DNA of 64,000 bases from Bacillus atrophaeus (GTDB lineage: Bacteria; Bacillota; Bacilli; Bacillales; Bacillaceae): the NCBI RefSeq assembly GCF_001584335.1, contig NZ_LSBB01000018.1, forward strand, positions 124,001-188,000, in the 5' to 3' direction. Within the stretch, counting starts at the first letter, position 1. Each line of letters begins with the position of its first letter. The notes under the pieces were generated by a model. It worked only from the letters and a program-made list of their open reading frames with translations. It searched no databases and was not told where the DNA came from. Made by a program: the position numbers and the translations under genes. Below, piece after piece: positions 54,688 to 64,000 of the stretch.

Positions 54688-55206
54688 TTGTTAAAAAAGT
54701 TTTTTTTACCTGACGAATTTGTGAAAAATATTTTTCATATTACGCCTGAAAAATTAAAAGAACGCAATGTTAAAGGAATTATCACGGACCTTGATAATAC
54801 GCTCGTTGAATGGGACAGACCCAATGCGACGCCGCGCTTGATAGAATGGTTTGAGGAAATGAAGGAGCACGGCATTAAAGTGACGATTGTCTCCAATAAT
54901 AATGAGAGAAGAGTAAAACTTTTCTCGGAACCGCTTGGAATTCCATTTATCTATAAGGCGAGAAAACCCATGGGAAAAGCTTTTAACAGAGCCGTCCGCA
55001 ACATGGAGCTTAAAAAAGAGGATTGTGTCGTTATCGGCGATCAGCTGCTTACGGATGTGCTCGGCGGAAACAGAAACGGCTATCATACGATTCTGGTTGT
55101 GCCTGTCGCCTCTTCTGACGGAATGGTTACGCGCTTTAACCGCCAGGTCGAACGCAGAATACTGAGTGCCTTAAAACGAAAAGGGCACATTCAGTGGGAG
55201 GAGTAA
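54688..55206 (+). CDS. yqeG: YqeG, HAD-family phosphatase
   Basis: TTG 54688 gives 172 residues, the B. subtilis length, and the start MLKKFFLPDEFV. The HAD motifs are ITDLDNTLVEW (motif I), TIVSNN (motif II), and KARKP...VVIGDQLLTDVLGGNRNGY (motifs III/IV). It is a class IIIA phosphatase of unknown substrate. It opens the yqeG-yqeH-aroE-yqeI-nadD-yqeK-rsfS-yqeM operon. Confidence 0.94.
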   Translation: MLKKFFLPDEFVKNIFHITPEKLKERNVKGIITDLDNTLVEWDRPNATPRLIEWFEEMKEHGIKVTIVSNNNERRVKLFSEPLGIPFIYKARKPMGKAFNRAVRNMELKKEDCVVIGDQLLTDVLGGNRNGYHTILVVPVASSDGMVTRFNRQVERRILSALKRKGHIQWEE

Positions 55207-55209
55207 GGA

Positions 55210-56310
55210 ATGGAAAAGGTTGTTTGCATCGGCTGCGGAGTAACGATCCAAACCGAGGACAATAATGGTCTGGGCTACGCGCCGCCGGCATCGCTCACTA
55301 AAGAAAATGTGATCTGCCAGCGCTGCTTCAGACTGAAAAATTATAACGAAATTCAAGATGTTTCATTAACGGATGATGATTTTTTAAACATCCTGCACGG
55401 AATAGGAGAAACCGACTCTCTCATTGTGAAGATTGTCGATATCTTTGATTTTAACGGCAGTTGGATTAACGGATTGAACCGGCTCGTCGGAGGAAACCCG
55501 ATTTTATTAGTCGGAAACAAAGCTGATATTCTCCCTAAATCATTAAAAAGAGAACGGCTGATTCAGTGGATGAAACGGGAAGCGAAGGAATACGGCCTGA
55601 AACCGCTGGATGTTTTTTTGGTCAGCGCAAGCCGCGGCCAAGGCATCAAAGAAGTCATTGATGCTATTGAGCATTACCGCCAAGGAAGAGACGTTTATGT
55701 TGTCGGCTGTACAAATGTGGGGAAATCAACGTTTATCAACCGTATCATTAAAGAAGTTTCTGGAGAAGAGAATATTATCACCACATCTCAATTCCCTGGC
55801 ACAACGCTTGACGCCATTGAGATTCCGCTTGATGACGGCTCAGCGCTTTATGATACGCCGGGAATTATCAACCGCCATCAAATGGCGCATTACGTGAATA
55901 AACGGGACTTAAAAGTGCTTACGCCCAAAAAAGAATTGAAGCCGCGGACCTTCCAGCTAAATGATCAGCAAACGCTGTATTTCGGCGGACTTGCCAGATT
56001 CGATTATGTGTCAGGCGCAAGGTCTGCATTTGTCTGCTACATGCCGAATGATCTACTGATTCACAGAACAAAGCTGGAGAATGCGGATGCTCTTTATGAA
56101 AAGCACGCCGGGGAATTACTTACCCCGCCCGGAAAGGATGATATGGACGAGTTTCCGGAATTAACGGCCCATACATTTACGATCAAGGAACCGAAAACCG
56201 ATATCGTTTTCTCGGGATTAGGCTGGGTAACGGTGCAGGAAGCAGAGAAAAAAATTACGGCTTACGCGCCAAAAGGCGTTCACGTATTTGTTCGCCGCTC
56301 GTTAATTTAA
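55210..56310 (+). CDS. yqeH: YqeH, circularly permuted GTPase for 30S assembly
   Basis: A 366-residue protein. The N-terminal zinc finger (CIGCGV...CQRCF) precedes the G domain in permuted order: G4 VGNKAD, G5 VSASRGQG, G1 VGCTNVGKST, G3 YDTPGI. The C-terminal domain binds RNA or protein. It is required for 30S ribosome maturation. It starts 4 bases after the yqeG stop. Confidence 0.96.
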   Translation: MEKVVCIGCGVTIQTEDNNGLGYAPPASLTKENVICQRCFRLKNYNEIQDVSLTDDDFLNILHGIGETDSLIVKIVDIFDFNGSWINGLNRLVGGNPILLVGNKADILPKSLKRERLIQWMKREAKEYGLKPLDVFLVSASRGQGIKEVIDAIEHYRQGRDVYVVGCTNVGKSTFINRIIKEVSGEENIITTSQFPGTTLDAIEIPLDDGSALYDTPGIINRHQMAHYVNKRDLKVLTPKKELKPRTFQLNDQQTLYFGGLARFDYVSGARSAFVCYMPNDLLIHRTKLENADALYEKHAGELLTPPGKDDMDEFPELTAHTFTIKEPKTDIVFSGLGWVTVQEAEKKITAYAPKGVHVFVRRSLI

Positions 56311-56329
56311 TAAAAAGGGGAGAGGGAGA

Positions 56330-57172
56330 ATGAAGCAGCTATACGGAGTAATCGGAAATCCAATCGGACATTCCATGTCGCCTGATATTCATAACGCAGC
56401 GTTGAAGGACCTGGGATTAGACGGACATTATCACGCATTCCAGGTGGAAAACGACAATCTGAAAGACGCGGTCAAAGGAATAAAGGCGCTTGGCATGATC
56501 GGAATAAACGTGACAGTCCCTCATAAGGTTGCAATCATGGAGCATCTGGATCATATTGATGAGAGCGCAAAGGTGCTTGGAGCCGTGAACACCGTCAGAA
56601 CAGAAGGTGACATGCTTGTCGGTTATAATACTGACGGAGAAGGCTTTGTTAAGTCTTTGAGGAAAATATTAGACAAGCCTGTCCAAGATCTCTCTATATT
56701 GATGATCGGTGCCGGCGGAGCGGCGAGAGCGATTTTTACCACCATTGTCCGTGAGAATCCGAAACGGTTCGACATCTGCAACCGGACATTGGAGAAAGCG
56801 GAACAGCTTATCCAATCCAGTCCCTCTTTTCAAAATAAGCAAGTGCTGACAATAAAGGAAGCAGAAGAGAATCTTGAGCGATATGATGTCATAATCCATA
56901 CCACATCTATTGGCATGTATCCGGACATAGATGCAGTGCCGATTTCTTTACAGCGTGCCGCAAACAGCGCTATTGTATGTGATATCGTCTACAATCCGAT
57001 CCGGACGGCTCTCTTAAAACAAGCAGAGCAAAAAGGTCTGAGAACGCTGGATGGTGTCGGAATGTTTGTTGAACAGGCTGCCCTCTCATTCCAGTTATGG
57101 ACGGGACAAGAACCGGATATCGATAAAATGAGAGCGATAGTAGAAGCAAAATTAGGAGGAAAAGAATGTTAA
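56330..57172 (+). CDS. aroE: shikimate dehydrogenase
   Basis: A 280-residue enzyme reducing 3-dehydroshikimate to shikimate with NADPH. Substrate side: GNPIGHSMSPDIHNAAL and INVTVPHKVAIM (catalytic Lys). Cofactor side: IGAGGAARAI and CNRTLEKAE. The C-terminus holds DGVGMFVEQAALSFQLWTG. The RBS is GGGGAGAGGGAG. Its end overlaps yqeI by 7 bases. Also called aroD in B. subtilis. Confidence 0.96.
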   Translation: MKQLYGVIGNPIGHSMSPDIHNAALKDLGLDGHYHAFQVENDNLKDAVKGIKALGMIGINVTVPHKVAIMEHLDHIDESAKVLGAVNTVRTEGDMLVGYNTDGEGFVKSLRKILDKPVQDLSILMIGAGGAARAIFTTIVRENPKRFDICNRTLEKAEQLIQSSPSFQNKQVLTIKEAEENLERYDVIIHTTSIGMYPDIDAVPISLQRAANSAIVCDIVYNPIRTALLKQAEQKGLRTLDGVGMFVEQAALSFQLWTGQEPDIDKMRAIVEAKLGGKEC

Positions 57173-57456
57173 CAGGAAAACAAAAACGAGTATTGCGCTC
57201 TAAAGCGCACCATTTAACGCCAATCTTTCAAGTAGGAAAAGGCGGAGTTAATGACAACATGATTAAACAAATTTCTGAAGCGCTTGAAGCGAGAGAGCTA
57301 ATTAAAGTCAGTGTGCTTCAAAATTGCGAGCAAGATAAAGACGAGGTAGCAAAAGCGCTTGTTAAAGGAAGCCGCGCGCATTTGGTTCAAACGATCGGCA
57401 ATACCATTGTTTTATATAAAGAATCAAAGGAAAATAAACAAATCGAGCTTCCGTAA
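57166..57456 (+). CDS. yqeI: YqeI, CRM-domain RNA-binding protein (YhbY family)
   Basis: A 96-residue protein made of a single CRM domain: [26 protein letters not shown] with the GxxG-type loop, and [41 protein letters not shown]. It probably binds pre-50S ribosomal particles. It overlaps the aroE end, so the two are translationally coupled. Confidence 0.95.
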   Translation: MLTGKQKRVLRSKAHHLTPIFQVGKGGVNDNMIKQISEALEARELIKVSVLQNCEQDKDEVAKALVKGSRAHLVQTIGNTIVLYKESKENKQIELP

Positions 57457-57467
57457 AGGTGGTTGAG

Positions 57468-58037
57468 ATGAAGAAAATTGGAATCTTCGGAGGAACGTTC
57501 GACCCTCCGCATAACGGTCATCTATTGATGGCAAACGAGGTACTGCATCAGGCGGGACTGGACGAAATATGGTTCATGCCGAATCAAATTCCGCCCCACA
57601 AACAGGATGCAGACTATACAGCCAGCATCCATCGGGTTGAAATGCTGAAGCTCGCAATCCGGTCAAATCCCTGCTTTAAACTGCAGCTGGCTGAAATGGA
57701 AAGGGAAGGCCCTTCTTATACCTTCGATACCGTTCGCTTATTAAAAGACCGTTATCCGAATGAGCAGCTCTACTTCATTATTGGCGCCGACATGATAGAG
57801 TTTTTGCCAAAATGGTATAAGCTGGACGAGCTGCTGAAGCTCATTCAATTTATCGGAGTGAAGCGTCCCGGTTTTCATATCGAAACCCCATATCCGCTTC
57901 TCTTTGCAGACGTTCCGGAATTTGAGGTATCATCAACTATGATTAGGGAACGGTTTAAAAGCAAGAAGCCCACTGACTACTTAATCCCTGATGAAGTGAA
58001 GAAGTATGTAGAGGAGAATGGTTTATATGAATCGTGA
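57468..58037 (+). CDS. nadD: nicotinate-nucleotide adenylyltransferase
   Basis: ATG 57468 gives 189 residues, the B. subtilis length. Nucleotidyltransferase motifs: [15 protein letters not shown] with the HxGH-type signature, IIGADM, and [10 protein letters not shown] (ISSTxIR). It makes nicotinate adenine dinucleotide from NaMN and ATP for NAD synthesis. The end overlaps the yqeK start region. Confidence 0.96.
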   Translation: MKKIGIFGGTFDPPHNGHLLMANEVLHQAGLDEIWFMPNQIPPHKQDADYTASIHRVEMLKLAIRSNPCFKLQLAEMEREGPSYTFDTVRLLKDRYPNEQLYFIIGADMIEFLPKWYKLDELLKLIQFIGVKRPGFHIETPYPLLFADVPEFEVSSTMIRERFKSKKPTDYLIPDEVKKYVEENGLYES

Positions 58038-58587
58038 GGAGGCGCTTGCCTGCGTCAAGCAGCAGTTGACCGAACACAGATATATACACACGATAGGCGT
58101 CATGAATACAGCGATTGAACTTGCTGAGCGCTTCGGGGCGGACAGCAAAAAGGCAGAGACGGCGGCTATCTTTCATGATTATGCGAAATTTCGCCCAAAA
58201 GAAGAAATGAAGCAGATCATCATAAGAGAAAATATGCCTGAGCACCTGTTATCATATAATCCTGAGCTATGGCATGCTCCGGTCGGGGCTTATTTGGCGG
58301 AGAAAGAAGCCGGTATCACAGACGGGGAAGTTCTTGATGCGATCAGGTTTCATACATCAGGCCGTCCAGACATGACGCTTCTGGACAAAGTCATCTATGT
58401 AGCAGATTATATAGAACCCGGACGGAAATTTCCCGGCGTCGATGACGTCAGGGAGCTTGCCGAAACAGATTTGAATCAGGCGCTGATTCAGTCTCTCAAA
58501 AATACAATGATATTTCTTATGAAAAAAAATCAACCGGTTTTCCCAGACACGTTTGCGACGTATAACTCGCTGGTGTCTGCAAATTGA
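58027..58587 (+). CDS. yqeK: YqeK, HD-domain hydrolase (Ap4A hydrolase)
   Basis: ATG 58027, behind GAGGAGAATG, gives 186 residues and overlaps nadD by 11 bases. HD domain: HTIGVMNTA, the HD pair in [39 protein letters not shown]. The family has been shown to cleave diadenosine tetraphosphate symmetrically. nadD-yqeK adjacency is conserved in Firmicutes. Confidence 0.95.
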   Translation: MNREEALACVKQQLTEHRYIHTIGVMNTAIELAERFGADSKKAETAAIFHDYAKFRPKEEMKQIIIRENMPEHLLSYNPELWHAPVGAYLAEKEAGITDGEVLDAIRFHTSGRPDMTLLDKVIYVADYIEPGRKFPGVDDVRELAETDLNQALIQSLKNTMIFLMKKNQPVFPDTFATYNSLVSAN

Positions 58588-58603
58588 TAGGAGGAATGTG
58601 TGG

Positions 58604-58960
58604 ATGAATCAAGCTTCCATTTTAAAAATTGCAGCAACTGCCTGTGATGATAAACGAGCAGAAGATATTTTAGCATTAGATATGGAGGGAATCTCGCTTG
58701 TAGCGGATTATTTCCTTATCTGCCACGGTAATTCAGATAAACAGGTTCAGGCTATTGCACGCGAAATCAAAGACCAGGCCGAAGAAAACGGAATAGACGT
58801 GAAAAAAATGGAAGGGTTCGACGAGGCAAGATGGATTTTAGTTGACCTTGGAGATGTCATTGTCCATGTCTTCCATAAAGAAGAAAGAGGCTATTACAAT
58901 TTAGAAAAGCTCTGGGGAGACGCGCCTCTTGCAGACCTTGAGTTCGGAATGAACTCATGA
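58604..58960 (+). CDS. rsfS: ribosomal silencing factor RsfS
   Basis: ATG 58604, behind GGAGGAATG, gives 118 residues. It has the RsfS pattern: ADYFLICHGNSDKQVQAIAREI, EARWILVDLGDVIVHVFHKEERGYYNLEKLWGDA. It binds L14 of the 50S subunit and blocks subunit joining in starvation or late assembly. The end overlaps yqeM by 4 bases (ATGA). Confidence 0.95.
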   Translation: MNQASILKIAATACDDKRAEDILALDMEGISLVADYFLICHGNSDKQVQAIAREIKDQAEENGIDVKKMEGFDEARWILVDLGDVIVHVFHKEERGYYNLEKLWGDAPLADLEFGMNS

Positions 58961-59697
58961 TTTATCAAGGCTTCGCCAGCGTGTATGACGAATTAATGTC
59001 ACACGCGCCGTACGATGAGTGGACAGACTGGATTGAAGCTTCTCTCCCTCAAAAAGGGCGGGTCCTTGATCTTGCGTGCGGCACCGGAGAAATCTCAATC
59101 CGGCTTGCTGAAAAAGGCTGGGAAGTCACTGGAATTGATATCAGTGAAGAAATGCTGTCATATGCCCAGCAAAAAGCGGCAGGCAAACAGCCGATTCTTT
59201 TTCTTCAGCAAGACATGAGAGAGCTTGAGGGATATGACGGGCAGTTTGATGCTGTTGTGATCTGCTGTGATTCCCTGAATTATTTAAAAAACAAAAATGA
59301 TGTCATAAAAACGTTTAAAAGCGTTTTTCGAGTATTGAAGCCTGACGGCATTTTGCTGTTTGATGTTCATTCGCCTTATAAAATGGCTGAAATCTTCCCG
59401 GACAGCACATATGCGGATCAAGACGAAGAAATCAGCTGTATCTGGCAAAGCTTTGCCGGCGGCGAAGAGCTGTCTGTCGTGCATGACATGTCGTTTTTTG
59501 TGTGGAACGGAGAGGCTTATGACCGGTTTGATGAGACTCATGAGCAAAGAACCTTCCACATCAATGAATATGAGCAAATGTTAGAGGATACAGGCTTCAA
59601 ACTGGAAAAGGTGACGGCTGATTTTTCAAACCTGCCGCCTTCATCGCAGTCTGAACGGTTATTCTTCTCCGCGCAGAAACTAAAAACCATCGTTTAA
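58957..59697 (+). CDS. yqeM: YqeM, SAM-dependent methyltransferase
   Basis: A 246-residue class I methyltransferase. Motif I is VLDLACGTGEISIRLAE, then VTGIDISEEMLSYA, VVICCDSLNYL and a FRVLKPDGILLFDVHSP post-motif. The substrate is not established. It closes the operon with a four-base ATGA overlap to rsfS. A terminator follows. Confidence 0.92.
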   Translation: MIYQGFASVYDELMSHAPYDEWTDWIEASLPQKGRVLDLACGTGEISIRLAEKGWEVTGIDISEEMLSYAQQKAAGKQPILFLQQDMRELEGYDGQFDAVVICCDSLNYLKNKNDVIKTFKSVFRVLKPDGILLFDVHSPYKMAEIFPDSTYADQDEEISCIWQSFAGGEELSVVHDMSFFVWNGEAYDRFDETHEQRTFHINEYEQMLEDTGFKLEKVTADFSNLPPSSQSERLFFSAQKLKTIV

Positions 59698-59719
59698 TCA
59701 AAACGATGGTTTTTAAAAT
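59682..59719. terminator. terminator between yqeM and comER
   Basis: AAAAACCATCGTTT and AAACGATGGTTTTT are perfect arms overlapping the yqeM stop; flanks allow termination in both directions. Confidence 0.88.
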
Positions 59720-59766
59720 ACCTTTTTCTGAAGTTGCGGACTTCTGCATGCTATGGCATACTCCCA

Positions 59767-60588
59767 TTACACGAGAAATTGATCCTTCACCGCAGAAATA
59801 TCCTCTTCATACTTAATATGTGTATTTTGAAACACTCGGTTGAACATATCCTGCACACCGCTTTCCAGCGCTTTGATCCCTTCTCCCGTAACGCCGCCTT
59901 TTACGCAAACTTTTTCCTGTAATGCAGGAAGAGTATACAATTCGCTTTCCAGCAGCTTTCCGAGTCCCACCAGCATTTCTTTCGACATAAGAATAGCGTC
60001 CTGTTTAGAAACGGACGTCTCTGAGACTGCCGCTTCAATAAATTGCTGTATAAGATAACTCATAAATGCAGGCCCGCAGCTTACGATATCAGACGCCACC
60101 CTTGTAATGTCACTTTCAATTTCCAGCGGCTTAGAAATACATCTCATAAGCCCGTTGATTTTTGTTTTCGCATCTTCCTGGCAGCTTTTTCCGAAAGTGA
60201 CCAGTGAAACGCCCGCTAAAGCCCTGTTTGTAATACTCGGAATAACCCGCGCCACTTGACATGATACCACCTGCTCAAGCTGTTCGGTTTGAACCGGACT
60301 CGTAATCGAAATCAGAATCTGGTCTTTTCTTATATAAGGAGCAAGCCGGGCAAGTAAAGGGTATATATCCAGCGGTTTTACACAAATGAAAATCATTTCA
60401 TTTTCCGTCACAATCTTTTCAAGACTTTCAGTTACCTGGATATTGCTGTAGCGGTTTTTTATCTTTAACGCTTTTTCAATCGTTCTGTTTGTAATTGTAA
60501 TAGTTGAGGGATTGGCAGCTTTTGATTCGATGAACGACTCGATAAGGATTGTGCCCATATTTCCGGTGCCGATAAAGCCAATTTTCAA
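59767..60588 (-). CDS. comER: ComER, ProC-like late competence-locus protein
   Basis: A 273-residue protein starting at TTG 60588 behind AGGAGGGGAG. It has the pyrroline-5-carboxylate reductase fold: GFIGTGNMGTILIES at the N-terminus, TITNRT, IFICVKPLDI, and a C-terminal VKGGVTGEGIKALESG. It is read opposite to comEA. It is not essential for competence in B. subtilis and has been linked to sporulation and biofilm signalling. Confidence 0.93.
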   Translation of the reverse strand: MKIGFIGTGNMGTILIESFIESKAANPSTITITNRTIEKALKIKNRYSNIQVTESLEKIVTENEMIFICVKPLDIYPLLARLAPYIRKDQILISITSPVQTEQLEQVVSCQVARVIPSITNRALAGVSLVTFGKSCQEDAKTKINGLMRCISKPLEIESDITRVASDIVSCGPAFMSYLIQQFIEAAVSETSVSKQDAILMSKEMLVGLGKLLESELYTLPALQEKVCVKGGVTGEGIKALESGVQDMFNRVFQNTHIKYEEDISAVKDQFLV

Positions 60589-60671
60589 TATTCTCCCCTC
60601 CTTCAGCCTTTATCCTCTAAACGATATTCAGTGAGAAATAAAAATATGACGAAAGCGGTGACCTTGAAAAA

Positions 60672-61295
60672 ATGAATTGGTTTTACCAGCACAAAAAAAT
60701 AATCTTAACGGCAGGTGGTGCTGTCATCTTCATCGTCATCCTGCTTATTTTTCCCGGCGCAAAGAAGCAGGAGCCTGTTCAGCAAATCACATCGTCGCCT
60801 GACACGGCGGGCACACAAGTTCAGCAGCAAGAATCGAAAGGTGATGCTGACGGAGAAAAAATTATCATTGATATTAAAGGCGCTGTCAAACATCCGGGTG
60901 TTTACGAATTGAAAACGGGAGACAGAGTTTCGCAGGCTATCGAAAAAGCGGGAGGCATTAATTCAGAGGCTGATGAAAAACAAGTAAATTTAGCTGAACT
61001 CCTGCAGGACGGCACTGTCGTGTACATTCCAAGTGAGGGGGAAGAGCCAACACAAAGCGCTGCCGCAAATGCTTCTGTGCAAAACGGAGCAGGAAAAGAG
61101 GCTTTGGTTAATATCAATACAGCGTCATTAGAGGAACTGCAGGCTATTTCCGGGGTCGGTCCGTCAAAAGCAGAAGCTATAATAGCTTATCGTGAAGAAA
61201 ACGGAAAATTTCAAGCCGTTGAAGACATTACAAATGTCTCGGGAATCGGCGAAAAATCATTTGAGAAAATAAAATCAGCAATCACAGTTAAGTGA
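60672..61295 (+). CDS. comEA: ComEA, DNA receptor of transformation
   Basis: A 207-residue membrane-anchored protein. One N-terminal membrane segment (about 9-27), a Gln/Ser-rich linker, an SLBB-like oligomerisation domain (IIIDIKGAVKHPGVYELKTGDRVSQAIEKAGG) and a C-terminal helix-hairpin-helix DNA-binding domain (VNINTASLEELQAISGVGPSKAEAIIAYR, ITNVSGIGEKSFEKI). It binds incoming double-stranded DNA outside the membrane. Confidence 0.96.
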   Translation: MNWFYQHKKIILTAGGAVIFIVILLIFPGAKKQEPVQQITSSPDTAGTQVQQQESKGDADGEKIIIDIKGAVKHPGVYELKTGDRVSQAIEKAGGINSEADEKQVNLAELLQDGTVVYIPSEGEEPTQSAAANASVQNGAGKEALVNINTASLEELQAISGVGPSKAEAIIAYREENGKFQAVEDITNVSGIGEKSFEKIKSAITVK

Positions 61296-61362
61296 ATTGA
61301 CGGCTGGAAGCAATCATATGTAAACTAAAGGACAGGCAACACAACTTTTGGAGGGAACCAAC

Positions 61363-61932
61363 GTGGAACGAATATCATGGAATCAATATTTTATGGCGCA
61401 AAGCCACTTGCTCGCGCTTCGCAGCACATGTCCGAGGCTATCTGTAGGGGCTACGATCGTGAGAGATAAAAGAATGATCGCGGGAGGATACAACGGATCA
61501 ATAGCAGGCGGCGTACATTGCGCGGATGAAGGATGTTTCCTTATAGATGATCATTGTGCAAGAACAATCCATGCAGAGATGAATGCCATACTGCAATGCT
61601 CTAAATTTGGGGTGCCTACCGAAGGGGCCGAGATTTATGTTACTCATTACCCTTGCATCCAGTGCTGCAAATCCATCATACAAGCCGGAATTAAAACGGT
61701 TTATTTTGCAGAGGATTATAAAACACACCCTTATGCGAAGGAGTTATTTGAACAAGCCGGCGTGAAGGTTGAGCAGGTTGAGTTAGAAGAGATGATCATT
61801 GATCTGAAAAACCGCGAAAAGCTCTCATTTGTAGCGGGGCTTCTCCAGCAGCTGGCTGATTCAGGCCTTGAAGAGGACGAGCTGAAAAAAATACATGAAC
61901 ATGCCAACCAGCTGTTCACAAGCTACGTGTGA
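61363..61932 (+). CDS. comEB: ComEB, dCMP deaminase-like
   Basis: GTG 61363, behind TTGGAGGGA, gives 189 residues, the B. subtilis length. Zinc deaminase motifs are HAEMNAI and PCIQCCK. It deaminates dCMP to dUMP in related proteins and in B. subtilis also has a role in placing ComGA at the pole. It is followed by comEC after 6 bases. Confidence 0.94.
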   Translation: MERISWNQYFMAQSHLLALRSTCPRLSVGATIVRDKRMIAGGYNGSIAGGVHCADEGCFLIDDHCARTIHAEMNAILQCSKFGVPTEGAEIYVTHYPCIQCCKSIIQAGIKTVYFAEDYKTHPYAKELFEQAGVKVEQVELEEMIIDLKNREKLSFVAGLLQQLADSGLEEDELKKIHEHANQLFTSYV

Positions 61933-61938
61933 TAATGA

Positions 61939-64000
61939 ATGAAGAACACACGCCTTCTTTTGCCTCTGGCGGCAGCATCAGCAACGGCTGGCATAGCTGC
62001 TGCCTCCTTTTTCTCCGCACTTCTCATATTCGTTTTATCACTCTTCTTTGTTTATATCAAAACAAAACAGCTCTCACTCGTTTTTGTTAGTTTATCGGCT
62101 TTTACGATCTATTTTTTCTTAACCTCTGTTATCGATTCTCATAATGTATCGTCCTATGACATCGGCACTTATAAGCTTCGGGCAGTGATTCAGGAAATTC
62201 CAAAGATTGACGGAGACCGTATGTCCATGGTAGTTCGAACGCCGGATGGGGAAAAGTGGGCTTCATCATATAAAATGGAGTCGCTTGCTGAAAAGGAAAA
62301 ACTTTCACAGATAGAGCCAGGGACGGCTTGTACGTTTACCGGTTCTTTAGAAAAGCCGAAAAACGCAACGGTTCCCGGCACTTTCGATTATAAACAGTAT
62401 CTGTACAGCCAGCATATTCACTGGAATTACTCGATAACAGCAATCCAAAATTGCAGCACGGCAGATGGAATACAGTATAGGCTTTTAAGCGTGAGAAAGT
62501 CTCTTATTTCATTTGTGAATGACCATGTTCCGGAATCCTCAGCAGGCATCGTGCAGGCGCTCATCCTGGGTGACAGATTTTATCTTATGGACGATGTGCT
62601 GGAAGCGTATCAAAAGCTCGGAGTTGTCCATCTGCTTGCGATTTCAGGGCTTCATGTAGGTATTGTGACAGCTGGTATATTCTATGTGCTCATTCGAATT
62701 GGGATAACGAGAGAGAAGGCTGCCATTCTGCTGCTGTTGTTTTTGCCTGTTTATACGATTTTAACCGGAGCGGCTCCGTCTGTGATGCGCGCAGCTCTTA
62801 TGTCAGGGCTTTATTTTATCGGCAGTTTGTGGGGAAAGCGTATGAACCCTTCAATAGTGATCTGTCTTTCTTGTTTAATTCTCCTTTTGTTTAATCCGTA
62901 TCATCTTTTTCAAATAGGGTTTCAGCTCTCATTTGCCGTAAGTTTCTCTTTAATACTTTCTTCCTCTATTTTCAAGAAACTTCAAAGCGGGGGACTCGTG
63001 CAGCTCGCCATGGTGTCACTCATCGCTCAGCTTGGATCGCTTCCCATCCTTATCTATTATTTTCAGCAGTTTTCTCTTATCAGTATACCGATGAATATCA
63101 TTATGGTGCCTTTTTATACGATGTTTGTCATGCCGTTTTCTATGATAGGTTTTCTTTTGTTAAGTTTGTCTGAGCCGGTCGGTGAGTACCTGTTTTATTG
63201 GTTTGATTACATCATGTGCTGGAGTGACAAGCTGATAAAGTATGCTGCAGACATTGAGCAATTTACAGTGATTGCAGCCCGTCCAAATGCGCTTGTCTTG
63301 TTTGGGCTGATTGGATCTATCGTTGTTTTGCTGACAGCCATGGAGAAATCCGCCCTTTACCAAAGACTTCTGTCTGTGCTGCTCTTTATCGCAATGCTTT
63401 TTCTGGTGGTTATTTTTCCTCGCCTGGACCCCGAGGGAGAAGTGGATATGCTTGATATCGGTCAGGGAGACAGCATGTTTATCAGCGCTCCGTATCAGCG
63501 CGGCCATGTGATGATAGACACTGGAGGAATCCTTTCATACTTAACAGAGCCATGGAGGGAAAAACGGCATCCTTTTTCGCTTAGCGAAAAGGTGCTCATT
63601 CCTTTCTTAACAGCAAAAGGCATTAAACAGCTTGATGCCTTAATTTTGACTCATGCGGACCAAGACCATATAGGGGAAGCAAAGGTTCTGATCAAGCGGC
63701 ATAAAGTCAAACAGCTCATTGTGCCGAAAGGATTTGTTTCTGAACCGAATGATGAAAAAGTGCTGCGGACCGCACAGCAAGAGGGAATTCGCATTACAGA
63801 GGTTAAACGAGGCGACACCTTTCAGATAAAGGATTTACAGTTTCGCGTACTGTCGCCTGAGACTCCCGACCTGAACAGCAAAAATAACTCTTCTCTCGTG
63901 CTATGGATGAAAACAGGTCATCTCAGCTGGGTGCTGACAGGCGATCTCGAAAAGGAAGGGGAACAGGAGATCATGAAAGCTTTTCCGGATCTAAAAGCGG
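61939..64000 (+). CDS. comEC: ComEC, DNA uptake channel (3' end outside window)
   Basis: ATG 61939 begins MKNTRLLLPLAAASATAGIA and the frame stays open to the window end (about 687 codons of the roughly 776 expected). Parts in order: N-terminal membrane helices, an OB-like domain (YKLRAVIQEI...GTACTFTGSLEKPKN), the Competence membrane domain (GDRFYLMDDVLEAYQKLGVVHLLAISGLHVGIV), and a C-terminal metallo-beta-lactamase domain (LDIGQGDSMFI, LTHADQDHIGEA). It moves single-stranded DNA through the membrane. Confidence 0.96.
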   Translation, partial: MKNTRLLLPLAAASATAGIAAASFFSALLIFVLSLFFVYIKTKQLSLVFVSLSAFTIYFFLTSVIDSHNVSSYDIGTYKLRAVIQEIPKIDGDRMSMVVRTPDGEKWASSYKMESLAEKEKLSQIEPGTACTFTGSLEKPKNATVPGTFDYKQYLYSQHIHWNYSITAIQNCSTADGIQYRLLSVRKSLISFVNDHVPESSAGIVQALILGDRFYLMDDVLEAYQKLGVVHLLAISGLHVGIVTAGIFYVLIRIGITREKAAILLLLFLPVYTILTGAAPSVMRAALMSGLYFIGSLWGKRMNPSIVICLSCLILLLFNPYHLFQIGFQLSFAVSFSLILSSSIFKKLQSGGLVQLAMVSLIAQLGSLPILIYYFQQFSLISIPMNIIMVPFYTMFVMPFSMIGFLLLSLSEPVGEYLFYWFDYIMCWSDKLIKYAADIEQFTVIAARPNALVLFGLIGSIVVLLTAMEKSALYQRLLSVLLFIAMLFLVVIFPRLDPEGEVDMLDIGQGDSMFISAPYQRGHVMIDTGGILSYLTEPWREKRHPFSLSEKVLIPFLTAKGIKQLDALILTHADQDHIGEAKVLIKRHKVKQLIVPKGFVSEPNDEKVLRTAQQEGIRITEVKRGDTFQIKDLQFRVLSPETPDLNSKNNSSLVLWMKTGHLSWVLTGDLEKEGEQEIMKAFPDLKA

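Overview
The window is chromosomal DNA of the Bacillus subtilis group. Gene content and order from greA through pbpI, yrrS, the cysteine operon, yrhC-yrhI and cypB, and from sigK through yqeD, sda, yqeG-yqeM and comER/comEA/comEB/comEC, match B. subtilis closely. Protein divergence, the stand-alone ZinT lipoprotein and the uninterrupted sigK suggest the B. amyloliquefaciens/velezensis side of the group (inference).

Layout. (1) 1-4183: right end of a prophage with a lysis cassette (XkdX, holin, amidase) and trailing genes for a secreted protein, a membrane protein, a small HTH protein and a lipoprotein; a possible attachment-site remnant lies before greA. (2) 4184-26000: backbone with greA, pbpI, yrrS, yrzA, the CymR-type yrrT-mtnN-mccA-mccB-yrhC operon, formate dehydrogenase yrhE-yrhD, yrhF, formate transporter yrhG, a cluster of tiny ORFs including yrzI, then yrhH-bscR-cypB, an exonuclease, a divergent MFS/LysR pair and yrhK. 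(3) 26001-28899: a T-box-controlled MFS exporter and a Zur-type zinc lipoprotein. (4) About 28900-50080: an AT-rich accessory region. It holds two halves of a second, dead sigK copy separated by 6.9 kb, colinear relics of skin-prophage genes (yqaN, yqaO/xtrA, yqaS), two decayed copies of the spoIVCA recombinase start, and intact cargo genes, nearly all next to their own regulators: adc-panE/LysR, TetR/GNAT/P450, PadR/acetylesterase, HxlR/nitroreductase/NADP-oxidoreductase and LysR/fumarase. (5) 50081-64000: backbone again, with intact sigK, yqeD, trmO-like, a polysaccharide deacetylase, yqeF, sda, the yqeG-yqeM operon and the late-competence comE locus, comEC running off the end.

Functional picture. 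The backbone serves transcription fidelity, cell wall, sulfur salvage (SAH to homocysteine to cysteine), formate oxidation, fatty-acid hydroxylation, ribosome assembly, NAD and shikimate synthesis, and DNA uptake. The most unusual material is the graveyard of skin-like elements beside an intact sigK. Other points of interest are a T-box that reads as glutamine-specific in front of an exporter, paired leader terminators on two formate genes, and the tiny-ORF cluster around yrzI. No rRNA, tRNA or CRISPR array was seen.
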